DNA of 64,000 nt from Gottfriedia sp049568075. Lineage in GTDB: Bacteria; Bacillota; Bacilli; Bacillales; Bacillaceae_G. The notes under the pieces were generated by a model, which saw only the letters and a program-made list of their open reading frames with translations, ran no database searches and was not told the DNA's origin. Shown in pieces: positions 44,054 to 52,432 of this stretch. Location: assembly GCA_049568075.1 (NCBI GenBank), contig CP144911.1. One strand, given 5' to 3'. Each line of letters starts with the position of its first letter. The first letter of the stretch is position 1. The translations under genes were made by a program, and so were the position numbers.

Positions 44054-45118
44054 ATGAATGAAATCATCTTATATATCATGACGTGTTTTATGGTTCTAGG
44101 GGCAATCGATTATCTGCTTGGTAATCGGTATGGACTCGGACAAAAATTTAAGGAAGCCTTCCAATCCATGGGACCACTTGCTCTTTCAATGGTTGGCATG
44201 ATCTCGCTATCACCTGTATTAGCAAAATGGTTAACACCGATTGTATCTCCTGTCTACCAGTTTCTTGGAGCAGATCCATCGATGTTTTCATCCACGTTTT
44301 TAGCTCTTGACATGGGTGGATACTCGTTAGCAAACGAAATGGCTCAATCGAGTGATGCTGCTTTATTTTCTTGGGTGTTTTTAGGAACAATGATGGGGCC
44401 AACAATTGTTTTTACCATTCCGGTTGCTTTAAGCATCGTTCATAAAAATGATCATCCCTTTTTTGCTAAAGGAATTTTAATTGGGCTAATGACTATTCCA
44501 TTTGGATGTTTAGCGGGAGGATTCGTTGCAGGATTTGGCTTTATATGGATGTTGAAAAATTTAGTTCCTTCTATTCTGATTTCTGGCTTGATTGGTATTG
44601 GAATGCTATCGGCTCAATCAGTGATGATTCGTGGTTTTAAATGGTTTGGAAAAGGAATTGAAATTGTTATTATCATTGGTCTTGTTTCGATTATCATTAA
44701 AACATTAACAGGTATCTCTATTATTCCAGGTTTGATGCCGCTTTCGGAAGGCTTTGTAACAGTTGGAAAAATAACGATCATACTTGCTGGTGCGTTTCCG
44801 TTTGTTTTTGTGCTAGTAAAAGTATTACAAAAGCCTTTTGCATTACTCGGAAATAAGCTAGGTATGAATCAACAAGCATTAGGTGGATTCATCGCTTCCT
44901 TCGCCCATCACATTCCAATGTTTGCGACAATGCATGAGATGGATGACCGTGGGAAAGTCATAAATACCGCATTTGCAGTTAGCGGTGCATTTGTTTTTGG
45001 CAGTCACTTAGGTTTTGTAGCAGGTGTTGAGAAGAATTTTGTCATTCCACTAATTGTCGGTAAACTGACCGCTGGGTTTTTGGCTGCTGCATTGGCTTTG
45101 ATAGTGACAAAACGTTGA
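44054..45118 (+). CDS. EutH-family permease
   Basis: This 354-residue, about ten-helix membrane protein matches the EutH (PF04346) family: FSSTFLALDMGGYSLANEMA, GTMMGPTIVFTIPVA and FIASFAHHIPMFATMHEMDD. EutH is known as an ethanolamine transporter. No ammonia-lyase (EutBC), cobalamin or shell gene is near, so the substrate here may differ, for instance a small amine-containing or proline-containing compound. ATG 44054 behind GGGAGGAG; the upstream ATG at 44036 overlaps that SD. Confidence 0.87.
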   Translation: MNEIILYIMTCFMVLGAIDYLLGNRYGLGQKFKEAFQSMGPLALSMVGMISLSPVLAKWLTPIVSPVYQFLGADPSMFSSTFLALDMGGYSLANEMAQSSDAALFSWVFLGTMMGPTIVFTIPVALSIVHKNDHPFFAKGILIGLMTIPFGCLAGGFVAGFGFIWMLKNLVPSILISGLIGIGMLSAQSVMIRGFKWFGKGIEIVIIIGLVSIIIKTLTGISIIPGLMPLSEGFVTVGKITIILAGAFPFVFVLVKVLQKPFALLGNKLGMNQQALGGFIASFAHHIPMFATMHEMDDRGKVINTAFAVSGAFVFGSHLGFVAGVEKNFVIPLIVGKLTAGFLAAALALIVTKR

Positions 45119-45756
45119 TCAATATGAATTATGAATAATAGAGACGTAGATTGGTATGTTAAAGGCTTGCCACATTTGGAAAAGTATGAACAGAGTGTTG
45201 AAATAAAATATGGTCTTAGAGAAAAAGGACATTAAATGAACATTTATAAGTGATGTAATTATCGTATATTTGGATGATTTTTTCATGGTTTTAAATGTGA
45301 ATATGTTTGAGCAATTTCATGATTCCAATGGTTTTTTCAGAAGTTAAAAAATTATGAGCTAATTTTATTAAGAACAAATTCAATTGATTAGTTTAGTTTT
45401 TTTAATGTTCGATATTAATTAACCTACAACAGCGTGAGGATGCTCTAACCTCACAGAAAGTGTGCACCTTAGTTTTTCATTCACTATAAATACCCATCAT
45501 TTAAAAATGAATAACGTTTTCAAATCGTATTTTAATTTGAATAAACCGTTATTACTGTTATATAATTTAGTAGTATAATAGTTTGGATAATTTCATTAAA
45601 TATTATATGATAGAAGTAATGTTTAAATTTTTTTTGTCTTTGTGAAGTTTTTGTTTATAAGTTTTAAATCTACACTATATTTACATAGTCCAATATTAAT
45701 TTAAACATTAGGTAAAAATAATAAGTGTGAATAGAATAATTAAAGGGTGTGCATTC
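45119..45756. other. Long intergenic region before ctaG
   Basis: About 640 bp without a clear gene. A start at 45131 gives MNNRDVDWYVKGLPHLEKV before a stop, and another frame seems to continue it; this may be a gene fragment. A hairpin GTGAGG / CCTCAC lies at 45434-45454. A cre-like site is at 45509 and a TATAAT at 45574-45579. The rest is AT-rich. Confidence 0.4.
45509..45523 (-). promoter_or_regulatory. cre-like (CcpA) site upstream of ctaG
   Basis: The reverse strand TTGAAAACGTTATTC matches the cre consensus WTGNAANCGNWNNCW at 13 of 15 positions. It lies about 50 bp before a TATAAT (45574-45579). B. subtilis cta genes respond to CcpA, so this may restore glucose control to the detached ctaG; the match is imperfect. 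Confidence 0.35.
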
Positions 45757-46656
45757 ATGATTAGCTTAGGGATGTTCGGGTTTAAAGCACTTTGGAGTCC
45801 ATATTTATTTGTGTTTTTAGTTTTAGTCATTTTAGGTTATTTTTACATAATTAATAAATTTAAAGATAAAAACAATGTTACTGAGACTAAACAAAAGGTG
45901 TATTTCGTAATTGGTATTTTGTTAGTTTACACCGCACAAGGTAGTCCAATCGATTTAATTGGTCATATAATTTTTAGTGCACATATGACTGAAATGGCAG
46001 TACTATACTTAGTTGCACCGATCTTTCTTATTAATGGTATTCCAGATTGGTTATGGAGAAACATACTTAAACCAAAATTCGTTAATTCGTTTTTTACTTT
46101 TGCTACAAAACCATTGATTGCTTTACTAATTTTTAATGTAGTATTTTCGATTTACCATTATCCATTAGTATTTGATACGGTAAAAACGAATAATGTCTAT
46201 CATTTCTTATTTACAAATATATTATTTTTCATGGCAGTATTTATGTGGTTTCCTGTTATTAATAACTTACCTGAGAGACAAACACTTTCTGATATCCAAA
46301 AGATTGGTTATATGTTTGGAAATGGTATTTTATTAACTCCAGCATGTGCACTTATTATTTTTGCAGGACATCCATTTTACGCGACTTATAATGATCCAGT
46401 GTTATGGAGTAAAGCGATGGAACTTTGCGTATCACCAGATTTATTAAAATCACTAAATATTTCAGGTCCAGAAGTATTTAACTTTATGTCAGCAAGGGAA
46501 GATCAGCAGGTTGGCGGAGTTATCATGAAAATTATCCAGGAAATAGTTTATGGATCTGTTATTGGTTATAATTTTTTCAAATGGGCTAAAAGAGAACAAA
46601 ATGGAAATAAAATTGATCCAATCAGTAGTAATCCGTTATTGCTTAAAAAATCTTAG
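45757..46656 (+). CDS. ctaG: Cytochrome caa3 oxidase assembly protein CtaG
   Basis: This 299-residue multi-helix protein (Caa3_CtaG family) is required for active caa3 oxidase, probably in copper insertion. GFKALWSPYLF at the start, FSAHMTEMAVLYLVAPIFL and FAGHPFYATYND are conserved. ATG 45757 follows AAAGGGTG; a GTG at 45727 lies before it. It is separated from ctaF by about 10 kb and must have its own promoter. Confidence 0.93.
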   Translation: MISLGMFGFKALWSPYLFVFLVLVILGYFYIINKFKDKNNVTETKQKVYFVIGILLVYTAQGSPIDLIGHIIFSAHMTEMAVLYLVAPIFLINGIPDWLWRNILKPKFVNSFFTFATKPLIALLIFNVVFSIYHYPLVFDTVKTNNVYHFLFTNILFFMAVFMWFPVINNLPERQTLSDIQKIGYMFGNGILLTPACALIIFAGHPFYATYNDPVLWSKAMELCVSPDLLKSLNISGPEVFNFMSAREDQQVGGVIMKIIQEIVYGSVIGYNFFKWAKREQNGNKIDPISSNPLLLKKS

Positions 46657-46667
46657 GGGTGGAAATT

Positions 46668-47132
46668 TTGAATTCGTTACCAATTTTACCAACAATAAGT
46701 ACAAGTTTTATTGTAATTAGTGCCGTATTAGTTGCAATCGGCTGGTATCTTATTGCAAAAAGAAATATAGAGGGACATAAGAAAGTTATGTTCTTTGCTG
46801 GAGTCTTTGCACTCTCGTTTTTCATTGTATACGCAACGAGAACAATCTTTATCGGAAATACTTCTTTTGGGGGACCAAAAAGTTTAAAGCTGTATTATCA
46901 TATATTTTTATTTTTCCATATATTCTTAGCTACAACTGGCGGAGTATTTGGTCTAGTATCAATTATCTCAGGATATAAAAACAAATTAAAACTACACAAA
47001 AAAATTGGACCGATTACTAGCATTATTTGGTTTTTTACTGCAATTACAGGTGTATTCGTTTATTGCTTATTATACGTTTTCTACAAAGGTGGAGACACTA
47101 CTTCAGTTATTAAAGCTGTTTTAGGATTTTAA
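46668..47132 (+). CDS. yozB: DUF420 membrane protein YozB
   Basis: This 154-residue protein has four helices, with RNIEGHKKVMFFAGVFAL, FGGPKSLKLYYHIFLFFHI and LHKKIGPITSIIWFFTAITG. The His-rich helices suggest haem- or copper-related oxidase assembly, which is inferred. The TTG at 46668 follows AGGGGTGG; it starts 11 bases after ctaG. Confidence 0.85.
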   Translation: MNSLPILPTISTSFIVISAVLVAIGWYLIAKRNIEGHKKVMFFAGVFALSFFIVYATRTIFIGNTSFGGPKSLKLYYHIFLFFHIFLATTGGVFGLVSIISGYKNKLKLHKKIGPITSIIWFFTAITGVFVYCLLYVFYKGGDTTSVIKAVLGF

Positions 47133-47142
47133 GTAAAAAATA

Positions 47143-47188
47143 AAAGAGTGAGTAAAAGAAGTTGTACTTCTTTTTACTCACTCTTTTT
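47143..47188. terminator. Bidirectional terminator yozB / yugN-like
   Basis: AAAGAGTGAGTAAAAGAAG pairs with CTTCTTTTTACTCACTCTTT, followed by a T tract on each side. Confidence 0.9.
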
Positions 47189-47193
47189 AATAA

Positions 47194-47565
47194 TTATAGA
47201 ATAATGAACTTGCTTACTAGAGAAATTTGCTCTTCAGCTTTTTTAAGTAATTCTTTACTTTTATCAACGATACTTTCAGGGAAGTTTTCGCCTTCTCCGT
47301 ACTCTACACCGTGAGGATAATAGTATTTACCTAAAAGTGGAGTAAGTAATTGGATCTTCCCTTTACTTGACTCTACATGTCCTTCTACTGCGAAACCTTG
47401 AACGCGTAAGTAGTAGATTTCATTACGTTGTTCAAATTTATAATCGTAAGTTACTCTTTCGTAATCCCATTGACCAGCAAGGACAAAGCCTAATTCTTCC
47501 ATGATTTCAGTTAATAAATTTACATTTAATACATGGTTTTCTAAATTTGTATTCTCAAATTTCAT
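47194..47565 (-). CDS. YugN-like family protein
   Basis: This 123-residue protein carries FVLAGQWDYERVTYDYKFE, YYLRVQGFAVEG and GKYYYPHGVEYGEGE, matching the YugN-like family (PF08868). The function is unknown. SD TAGGGGG on the reverse strand. Confidence 0.88.
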   Translation of the reverse strand: MKFENTNLENHVLNVNLLTEIMEELGFVLAGQWDYERVTYDYKFEQRNEIYYLRVQGFAVEGHVESSKGKIQLLTPLLGKYYYPHGVEYGEGENFPESIVDKSKELLKKAEEQISLVSKFIIL

Positions 47566-47741
47566 GTTATTACCCCCTAAATTACTTAGAAAAAATCCCT
47601 ATTAATATAATATTATCTATGACAATAATTAGCAATGAAAAGCTGATAAATGTATTTTAACTAATTTATATATTTTTTTGAATAATTTGGCTACAATGGA
47701 TATATAAACATAGAGTTAATAATTGGGAAGGGAAGATCTAA

Positions 47742-48785
47742 ATGGAAAAGCTTATAAAACTTTTCTTTTTTACAATAAGTTTTATAACAGTTTTTATGTT
47801 CAGTCCACTTATTAAAGATTGGATTACCAATATTTCATCATTTAAACAATATCAAAAAGTAGAAGAAGTGAATATGCCGATGATCGAAAATGCAAGTACT
47901 GAAAAAGTAACATACTCCGTTTCTCAATATATTGGTCAAAGTGAACAAGAAATTTTAAAAACCTTTGGTAAACCGTCAAGAAAAGTTCCTTCTCAATATG
48001 ACTACGATTGGCTTGTTTATGATAAGGATGCTACAAAGTATACTCAATTTGGTGTACTAAATGGCAAAGTTGTAACGATTTATGTTGCAGGTAATAAAGT
48101 TGATATAACCCCATTTGTGATGGGGAGCCACTATGAAGAAACAATGGATAATGTAGCATTACATGATAAAGTCTCTTTTTCGATATTAAGTAATCAATAC
48201 ACATTTAAATTATCGACAACCGATTTACACGAACGTCCACTTGTTTCATTAAATAATTGTTTTGCTCAACTTTATTTTGACCGTTTTACTGGAAGTTTAT
48301 TAGGTGTTCGCTATTTATCTCCAGAAACTTTAGTTAAGCAAAAACCGTACGAGCTAATTTATAGTGGAAATTTAATAAATGCAAAAAAATTAAATACATT
48401 GCAAGAAGCAATTGTTGATCGTGAAGAAGAGAGACAGATATTTAACTTAACGAATGTTTATCGTAAAAGAATGAATTTAAGTACTTTAAATTGGAATGCT
48501 AATGCTGCAAAAGTAGCTTTAGGACATAGTAAAGATATGGTTCAAAATAAATATTTTGATCACTATTCTAACTTATTTGGTAGTCTAGCTGATCGTTTAA
48601 ATGATGCAAATGTTCCGTACAGAATTGCTGGCGAAAATATTTCTGCTAATTATGTAGATGGTATAGCATCTGTATATGGATGGATTAATAGTAAAGGCCA
48701 TCGTGTAAATATGTATAAAAAAGAATACACCACCCTTGGAGTTGGAGCCTTTAATAAATATTACACCCAAAATTTTATAAAATAA
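47742..48785 (+). CDS. ylbC: CAP-domain protein YlbC
   Basis: This 347-residue protein has an N-terminal membrane anchor (KLFFFTISFITVFMFSPL), a CAP-associated domain (about 55-200, SQYIGQSEQEILKTFGKPSR) and a C-terminal SCP/CAP domain (LTNVYRKRMNLSTLNWN; HSKDMVQNKYFDH; AGENI; KGHRVNM). Synteny matches ylbC. It probably acts outside the cell; its activity is unknown. Confidence 0.9.
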   Translation: MEKLIKLFFFTISFITVFMFSPLIKDWITNISSFKQYQKVEEVNMPMIENASTEKVTYSVSQYIGQSEQEILKTFGKPSRKVPSQYDYDWLVYDKDATKYTQFGVLNGKVVTIYVAGNKVDITPFVMGSHYEETMDNVALHDKVSFSILSNQYTFKLSTTDLHERPLVSLNNCFAQLYFDRFTGSLLGVRYLSPETLVKQKPYELIYSGNLINAKKLNTLQEAIVDREEERQIFNLTNVYRKRMNLSTLNWNANAAKVALGHSKDMVQNKYFDHYSNLFGSLADRLNDANVPYRIAGENISANYVDGIASVYGWINSKGHRVNMYKKEYTTLGVGAFNKYYTQNFIK

Positions 48786-48790
48786 TAGCG

Positions 48791-48828
48791 AAATCAAGCA
48801 AAAGCGAAAGTTTGTGCTTGATTTTTTT
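48791..48828 (+). terminator. Terminator of ylbC
   Basis: AAATCAAGCA / TGCTTGATTT with a 14-base loop and T7. Confidence 0.88.
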
Positions 48829-48900
48829 ATTTCCATACAAGCACAAAATTATTCGAAAGACATAATTTTGTAGTAAATGCTTTTAATTGGAGTGATATGA

Positions 48901-49314
48901 ATGGGAAATGAAAATAATCGTCCATCTATCGAACAATTTAGGCAATTCGTTATGGAACACCCAAAACTTCGTGAGGAAGTAAAAACGGGTAAAAAAACAT
49001 GGCAACAATATTTTGAAGATTGGTATTACAAAGGTCAAGACCATGAAATGTGGGATGAATATAGAAATGACAATAATACAAAGTCTCAAAAGAAAACTGC
49101 CAAAACGGAACAATCAGAAGAAGGATATGTTGGAAAAGTCATTTCTTTTGTTAAAAATTTAGATCCAGATCAAATTCAAGGCCATTTAACAAATGTAAAC
49201 TCTACTTTAACGAATATTCAACAGCTTATATCACAATTTAAATCTCCAGCTGCTTCAACTAATCAAAGAGAAGAAAAGCCAGCATCACAACAATTTAATT
49301 TTAGACAGGATTGA
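48901..49314 (+). CDS. ylbD: Spore-coat-like protein YlbD
   Basis: This 137-residue hydrophilic protein begins with PSIEQFRQFVMEHPKL and WQQYFEDWYYKGQDHEMWDEY, typical of the YlbD coat family, and has a low-complexity Gln/Ser tail. SD TTGGAGTGA. It overlaps the SD of ylbE. The sporulation role is family-based. Confidence 0.82.
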   Translation: MGNENNRPSIEQFRQFVMEHPKLREEVKTGKKTWQQYFEDWYYKGQDHEMWDEYRNDNNTKSQKKTAKTEQSEEGYVGKVISFVKNLDPDQIQGHLTNVNSTLTNIQQLISQFKSPAASTNQREEKPASQQFNFRQD

Positions 49315-49325
49315 GGAGATCTAAA

Positions 49326-49607
49326 TTGAGAAAAGATGTATTAGAATTTCTTCAGAGTGAGGAAGATTATTTGAAGTTTTTAAGACAACAACCAAAATGG
49401 TATCGTAAACTTTCTAGAAATCCTGAGCTTACTGATGAGTTTAGACTGGCTTCCCTTGAGTTTTTTGGTAAAACTATTCCACAACGAGTTGATAAATTGT
49501 CAAATCAAGTTCAAATGGCATCGTTTATGATTGACATGTTCCATGTATTAAAGGATCAACAAAGTACTAGTAGTGAATCCTCTGATACTGAATCAAAAGA
49601 AGACTAA
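49326..49607 (+). CDS. ylbE: YlbE-like protein
   Basis: This 93-residue protein with LRQQPKWYRKLSRNPEL and TIPQRVDKLSNQVQMASFM fits the YlbE family. The TTG at 49326 is five bases after GAGGAGAT; an earlier in-frame TTG (49311) precedes that SD. The function is unknown; it is probably co-transcribed with ylbD. Confidence 0.82.
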   Translation: MRKDVLEFLQSEEDYLKFLRQQPKWYRKLSRNPELTDEFRLASLEFFGKTIPQRVDKLSNQVQMASFMIDMFHVLKDQQSTSSESSDTESKED

Positions 49608-49683
49608 AAAAGGATAATAATTCAATCTGTCATAGCTTTTTGCTACAATGAAGAAAGTAAGTTTTAAAAAAGGAGTAGTAGTT

Positions 49684-50256
49684 ATGACAGAAATTTGTTT
49701 AGTAAGACATGGACAAACTGATTGGAATTTTAACAATATAATTCAAGGAAGAGAAGATATTCCTTTAAATATGGTAGGTAAACAACAGGCGAATGATAGT
49801 GCGTTGTTTTTAAGTGATCAAAAATGGGATCGGGTTATTACAAGTCCTTTGGTTAGGGCCAAACAAACTGCACAGGCAATTGCAGAGTTTTCTAAAATTG
49901 ATGAGATTATAGAGGATGAACGATTTCTAGAAAGAGAATTTGGTGAAGCTAGTGGAAAACCTATTTCCGATGTTCATGAAAACATTTATAATAATAATGT
50001 AGAAGGAATGGAAACAAATGAAGAATTAATCGATCGAGCTTTTAGTGCATTAAAAGAAATTGCCCAAAATTATGAAGGTAAACGAATTGTAATTGTTGCA
50101 CATTCTCATACGATTAAGGCAATTCTACATGCGATTGATCCTGAGAAAGTAAATTTTAGGACGAAATTAAAAAATGCTTGTGCAAATTTTATTGAATTTA
50201 AAGATGGTAAATGGAAGATAAATGAATTTAATATTTCTGATCACATAAAAGCTTAG
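49684..50256 (+). CDS. Histidine phosphatase (phosphoglycerate mutase-like)
   Basis: This 190-residue protein has the phospho-His motif LVRHGQTDWN at the N-terminus, SPLVRAKQTAQA, the catalytic Glu in FLEREFGEASG and VIVAHSHT with the second His. It belongs to the GpmB-like acid phosphatase branch. ATG 49684 follows AAAGGAG. Substrate unknown. It is not part of the B. subtilis ylb run as I know it. Confidence 0.85.
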   Translation: MTEICLVRHGQTDWNFNNIIQGREDIPLNMVGKQQANDSALFLSDQKWDRVITSPLVRAKQTAQAIAEFSKIDEIIEDERFLEREFGEASGKPISDVHENIYNNNVEGMETNEELIDRAFSALKEIAQNYEGKRIVIVAHSHTIKAILHAIDPEKVNFRTKLKNACANFIEFKDGKWKINEFNISDHIKA

Positions 50257-50317
50257 GACAAGTTCTTTTATTTACGGAATTAAATGTGATATAGTTTATT
50301 CTTGGAGGTGTAAGGAA

Positions 50318-50773
50318 ATGTATGCAACAATGGAAACCTTGCAACTTATAACAGTCTCAGAAGAACTTGCTTCAATGATCGTGCAATCGGATGTTGCAGA
50401 TCAGTATCGAACTTCATATATTGCATTAAATAATGATAAAACTGCCCAAGAAATTATTAGTCGTTTTATGAAGACGAAGGATTTATATGAGGATGTTCAG
50501 CGATTTGGAAAATATCATCCTGATTATAAAGAAATTCGTAAAAAAATGAGTGAAGTTAAAAGAGAACTTCAATTAAACGATACAATCGCTGCTTTTAAGC
50601 AAGCTGAAGATCAGGTCCAATTACTTTTAGATGAGACTAGCTATTTAATTGCTCAAGCTGTTTCGCCTTCTGTAAAAGTTCCAGCGGGTAATCCATTCTT
50701 CGTAAATACAGGTGGAGGATGTAGTACTGGTGGATGTGGCACAGGTGGAAAGTGTGGATGTAAAACGAGGTAA
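50318..50773 (+). CDS. ylbF: YlbF (RicF), subunit of the RicAFT complex
   Basis: This 151-residue protein of the YlbF/YmcA family shows DVQRFGKYHPDYKEIRKKM and the Cys-rich tail CSTGGCGTGGKCGC. In B. subtilis YlbF, YmcA and YaaT form a complex with [4Fe-4S] clusters that aids RNase Y mRNA processing, competence, biofilm formation and sporulation. The C-terminal Cys residues fit cluster binding. SD GGAGGTG. Confidence 0.92.
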   Translation: MYATMETLQLITVSEELASMIVQSDVADQYRTSYIALNNDKTAQEIISRFMKTKDLYEDVQRFGKYHPDYKEIRKKMSEVKRELQLNDTIAAFKQAEDQVQLLLDETSYLIAQAVSPSVKVPAGNPFFVNTGGGCSTGGCGTGGKCGCKTR

Positions 50774-50785
50774 TAAATCATATTG

Positions 50786-50818
50786 AAAGGCTCATTATTT
50801 GATAATGAGTCTTTTTTT
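50786..50818 (+). terminator. Terminator of ylbF
   Basis: AAAGGCTCATTAT / ATAATGAGTCTTT with one G-T pair and a long T tract. Confidence 0.88.
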
Positions 50819-50826
50819 AGTAAAAG

Positions 50827-51144
50827 TCATTTTCTGAACCTAGTACAGTTAGCGCAATTATTTCCACAACAAAACATTTTTTTATTCGGAACGAAAAATC
50901 GATGTTTAAATACGAAATTATTATGTTCTTTACGAATAAATTCAACTCGGTAAATTAGTTTAAACTGTTCAGTAATGGTTCTTGCGCAATCAATCAGTAG
51001 TTTTTTGATCGCTTCTTCGGTTTGTTGTCGGTCGGTCTGAATATATAGAAAATTGGCACCGCAAATTTGTTTGTTTGAAAAGTGATTAATTTGTTTATAA
51101 TTTGAAATACAGTTAAAAAATTGCTCCCAAACATCATCTAACAT
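50827..51144 (-). CDS. Small Cys-rich conserved protein, unknown
   Basis: This 105-residue protein begins MLDDVWEQFFNCI and ends CCGNNCANCTRFRK, a CC-x3-C-x2-C cluster suited to binding a metal or Fe-S. ATG 51144 follows AAAGGA; a TTG at 51153 abuts the SD. It lies between ylbF and ylbG but on the other strand. No family is recognised. Confidence 0.6.
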   Translation of the reverse strand: MLDDVWEQFFNCISNYKQINHFSNKQICGANFLYIQTDRQQTEEAIKKLLIDCARTITEQFKLIYRVEFIRKEHNNFVFKHRFFVPNKKMFCCGNNCANCTRFRK

Positions 51145-51244
51145 AATTTTCAATCCTTTCTAAAAACTATTTATGAAAGTTTCGTTGCAAAAGAAATTTG
51201 GGATATGATATTCTATTTCTAACGGATTTTTAAAGGAGAAAGCT

Positions 51245-51517
51245 ATGTTCGTGCAAAGACAAGGTATTATTATTTATTTACAATCATTAAAACAAGCAAA
51301 AATGTTACGTAAATTTGGAAATATTCACTTTGTCTCTAAACGTTTGAAATACGTAGTCCTATATTGCAATATGGATGATATAGATCGAACAATAGAGAGA
51401 TTGAAAAAATTTCATTTTGTGAAACGAATTGAATTGTCATATAAACCTTTTATTAAGACTGAGTACGAAAATTCAAAACCAGACGAAGCAAAGGAATATG
51501 ATTATCAAGTAGATTAA
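51245..51517 (+). CDS. ylbG: UPF0298 protein YlbG
   Basis: This 90-residue protein has RQGIIIYLQSLKQAKMLRKF, YVVLYCNMDD and the C-terminal FIKTEYENSKPDEAKEYDY, diagnostic of UPF0298. SD AAAGGAG. Function unknown; ribosome or RNA links have been suggested only by neighbourhood. Confidence 0.92.
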   Translation: MFVQRQGIIIYLQSLKQAKMLRKFGNIHFVSKRLKYVVLYCNMDDIDRTIERLKKFHFVKRIELSYKPFIKTEYENSKPDEAKEYDYQVD

Positions 51518-51586
51518 AAACGATTGAATGGATAATTAATTTAGAAGGGGTAACCTATCTGAATTAAAAACCGTTCAATCGTTTTT
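51516..51586 (+). terminator. Terminator of ylbG
   Basis: AAAAACGATTGAATGG pairs with CCGTTCAATCGTTTTT (one mismatch) across a 39-base loop. The left arm overlaps the stop codon. Confidence 0.65.
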
Positions 51587-51674
51587 CTTGTGGTATGGTT
51601 GAGAAACTATCCCTGATATTCTTTATACTTTATGAGAAAGATTAGAAAATAGTAAATCCTATTATCTAGTCTAG

Positions 51675-52064
51675 TTATTTCATTGGTGGAATTAAGTGAT
51701 TTAAGCGTAAAATTCCGATAATATATTGATGGAATAAATCGTTTTCATGAAATGAGCTTGAGTGTCTAATTTGTAATGTGATGATTTCTTTGTTTAAGGT
51801 TGTAGCTAATTCTTCAAACAACACTTCACGTTTTGTAACTGAATCTTCTTTTAATGTAATTCCTTCTCTACAATAATATATTGGTTGGAATTCACCAATA
51901 GAAGTAGGGCTTAAGATAACAGCAAAAGAACAGCAGTTTGAGCCTTTATTTTCAGCTGTTAATTTAAGTAAAAATTTAACTCTATCTTTTTGCGATTTAG
52001 CAATTTCAAATAGTTCATATAAATCTGAGTATCCTTCTCCAATTTCAATCATGCGTTGGATCAT
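51675..52064 (-). CDS. ylbA: YlbA-like protein
   Basis: This 129-residue protein starts MIQRMIEIGEGYSDLYELFE and ends YIIGILRLNHLIPPMK, as I remember B. subtilis YlbA. SD AGGGGGA. In B. subtilis ylbA lies next to ctaG; here it is near ylbG and inverted, so it has moved. The function is unknown. Symbol assignment is from memory. Confidence 0.65.
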   Translation of the reverse strand: MIQRMIEIGEGYSDLYELFEIAKSQKDRVKFLLKLTAENKGSNCCSFAVILSPTSIGEFQPIYYCREGITLKEDSVTKREVLFEELATTLNKEIITLQIRHSSSFHENDLFHQYIIGILRLNHLIPPMK

Positions 52065-52155
52065 GTGTGTTCCCCCTTAAAACGTAAATACTTTACGAGT
52101 AATTCAAACAAAGTATGGAAATAAATGCAACATTTATTCTACAGGATAAAGGCAT

Positions 52156-52180
52156 AAAAAAAAACCCCGCATTTGCAGGG
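52156..52180 (-). terminator. Terminator of the leftward structured RNA
   Basis: On the reverse strand CCCTGC, loop AAAT, GCGGGG, then T9. The plus strand has no T tract here. Confidence 0.8.
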
Positions 52181-52303
52181 CCCCTCTTATTAAAGTGTAA
52201 TCACTTAAAAGAAGGCAAAGGGAGAGGAGAAACCGGAGGAAGAACTTATGGGGAAACGTAAGTCTTCTCCGCGGTTGGCAACAACATCAACTGAGATGTT
52301 GTT
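52156..52303 (-). ncRNA. Structured RNA region upstream of rsmD (ylbH)
   Basis: This 148-bp region has no ORF but much structure. On the reverse strand it runs from AACAACATC / GATGTTGTT (52280-52303), through a long bulged stem (CCG-GAG-AAGA-CTTA with TAAG-TTCTT-CTC-CGG), a C/U-rich segment with CTCCTCTCCC, to a terminator CCCTGC / GCGGGG followed by T9 (52180-52156). Direction of the T tract points to a leftward transcript of about 150 nt. It occupies the place of the Rfam ylbH leader candidate; I cannot compare sequences. The other strand would be a rsmD leader. Confidence 0.65.
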
Positions 52304-52432
52304 AAAATTAATTATTTCCAAAGTGGATGATTTTATACATAAGTAGAAGAATATGGAAAGAAATGTTTTTGTTTTAGTGAAATTATGATAGGATATGTTC
52401 GTAAATTGAAATATATAGTAGGAGTAAATTAA

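Noticed and set aside
44054..45118. Ethanolamine-utilisation operon
   Set aside because: Only the permease family is present; no ammonia-lyase, aldehyde dehydrogenase or microcompartment gene lies nearby.
45131..45236. Small gene after the EutH-like gene
   Set aside because: The first frame stops after 19 codons and no SD is present; at most a fragment.
35823..45726. Prophage or integrative element
   Set aside because: No integrase, transposase, attachment-site repeat or tRNA was seen at the borders.
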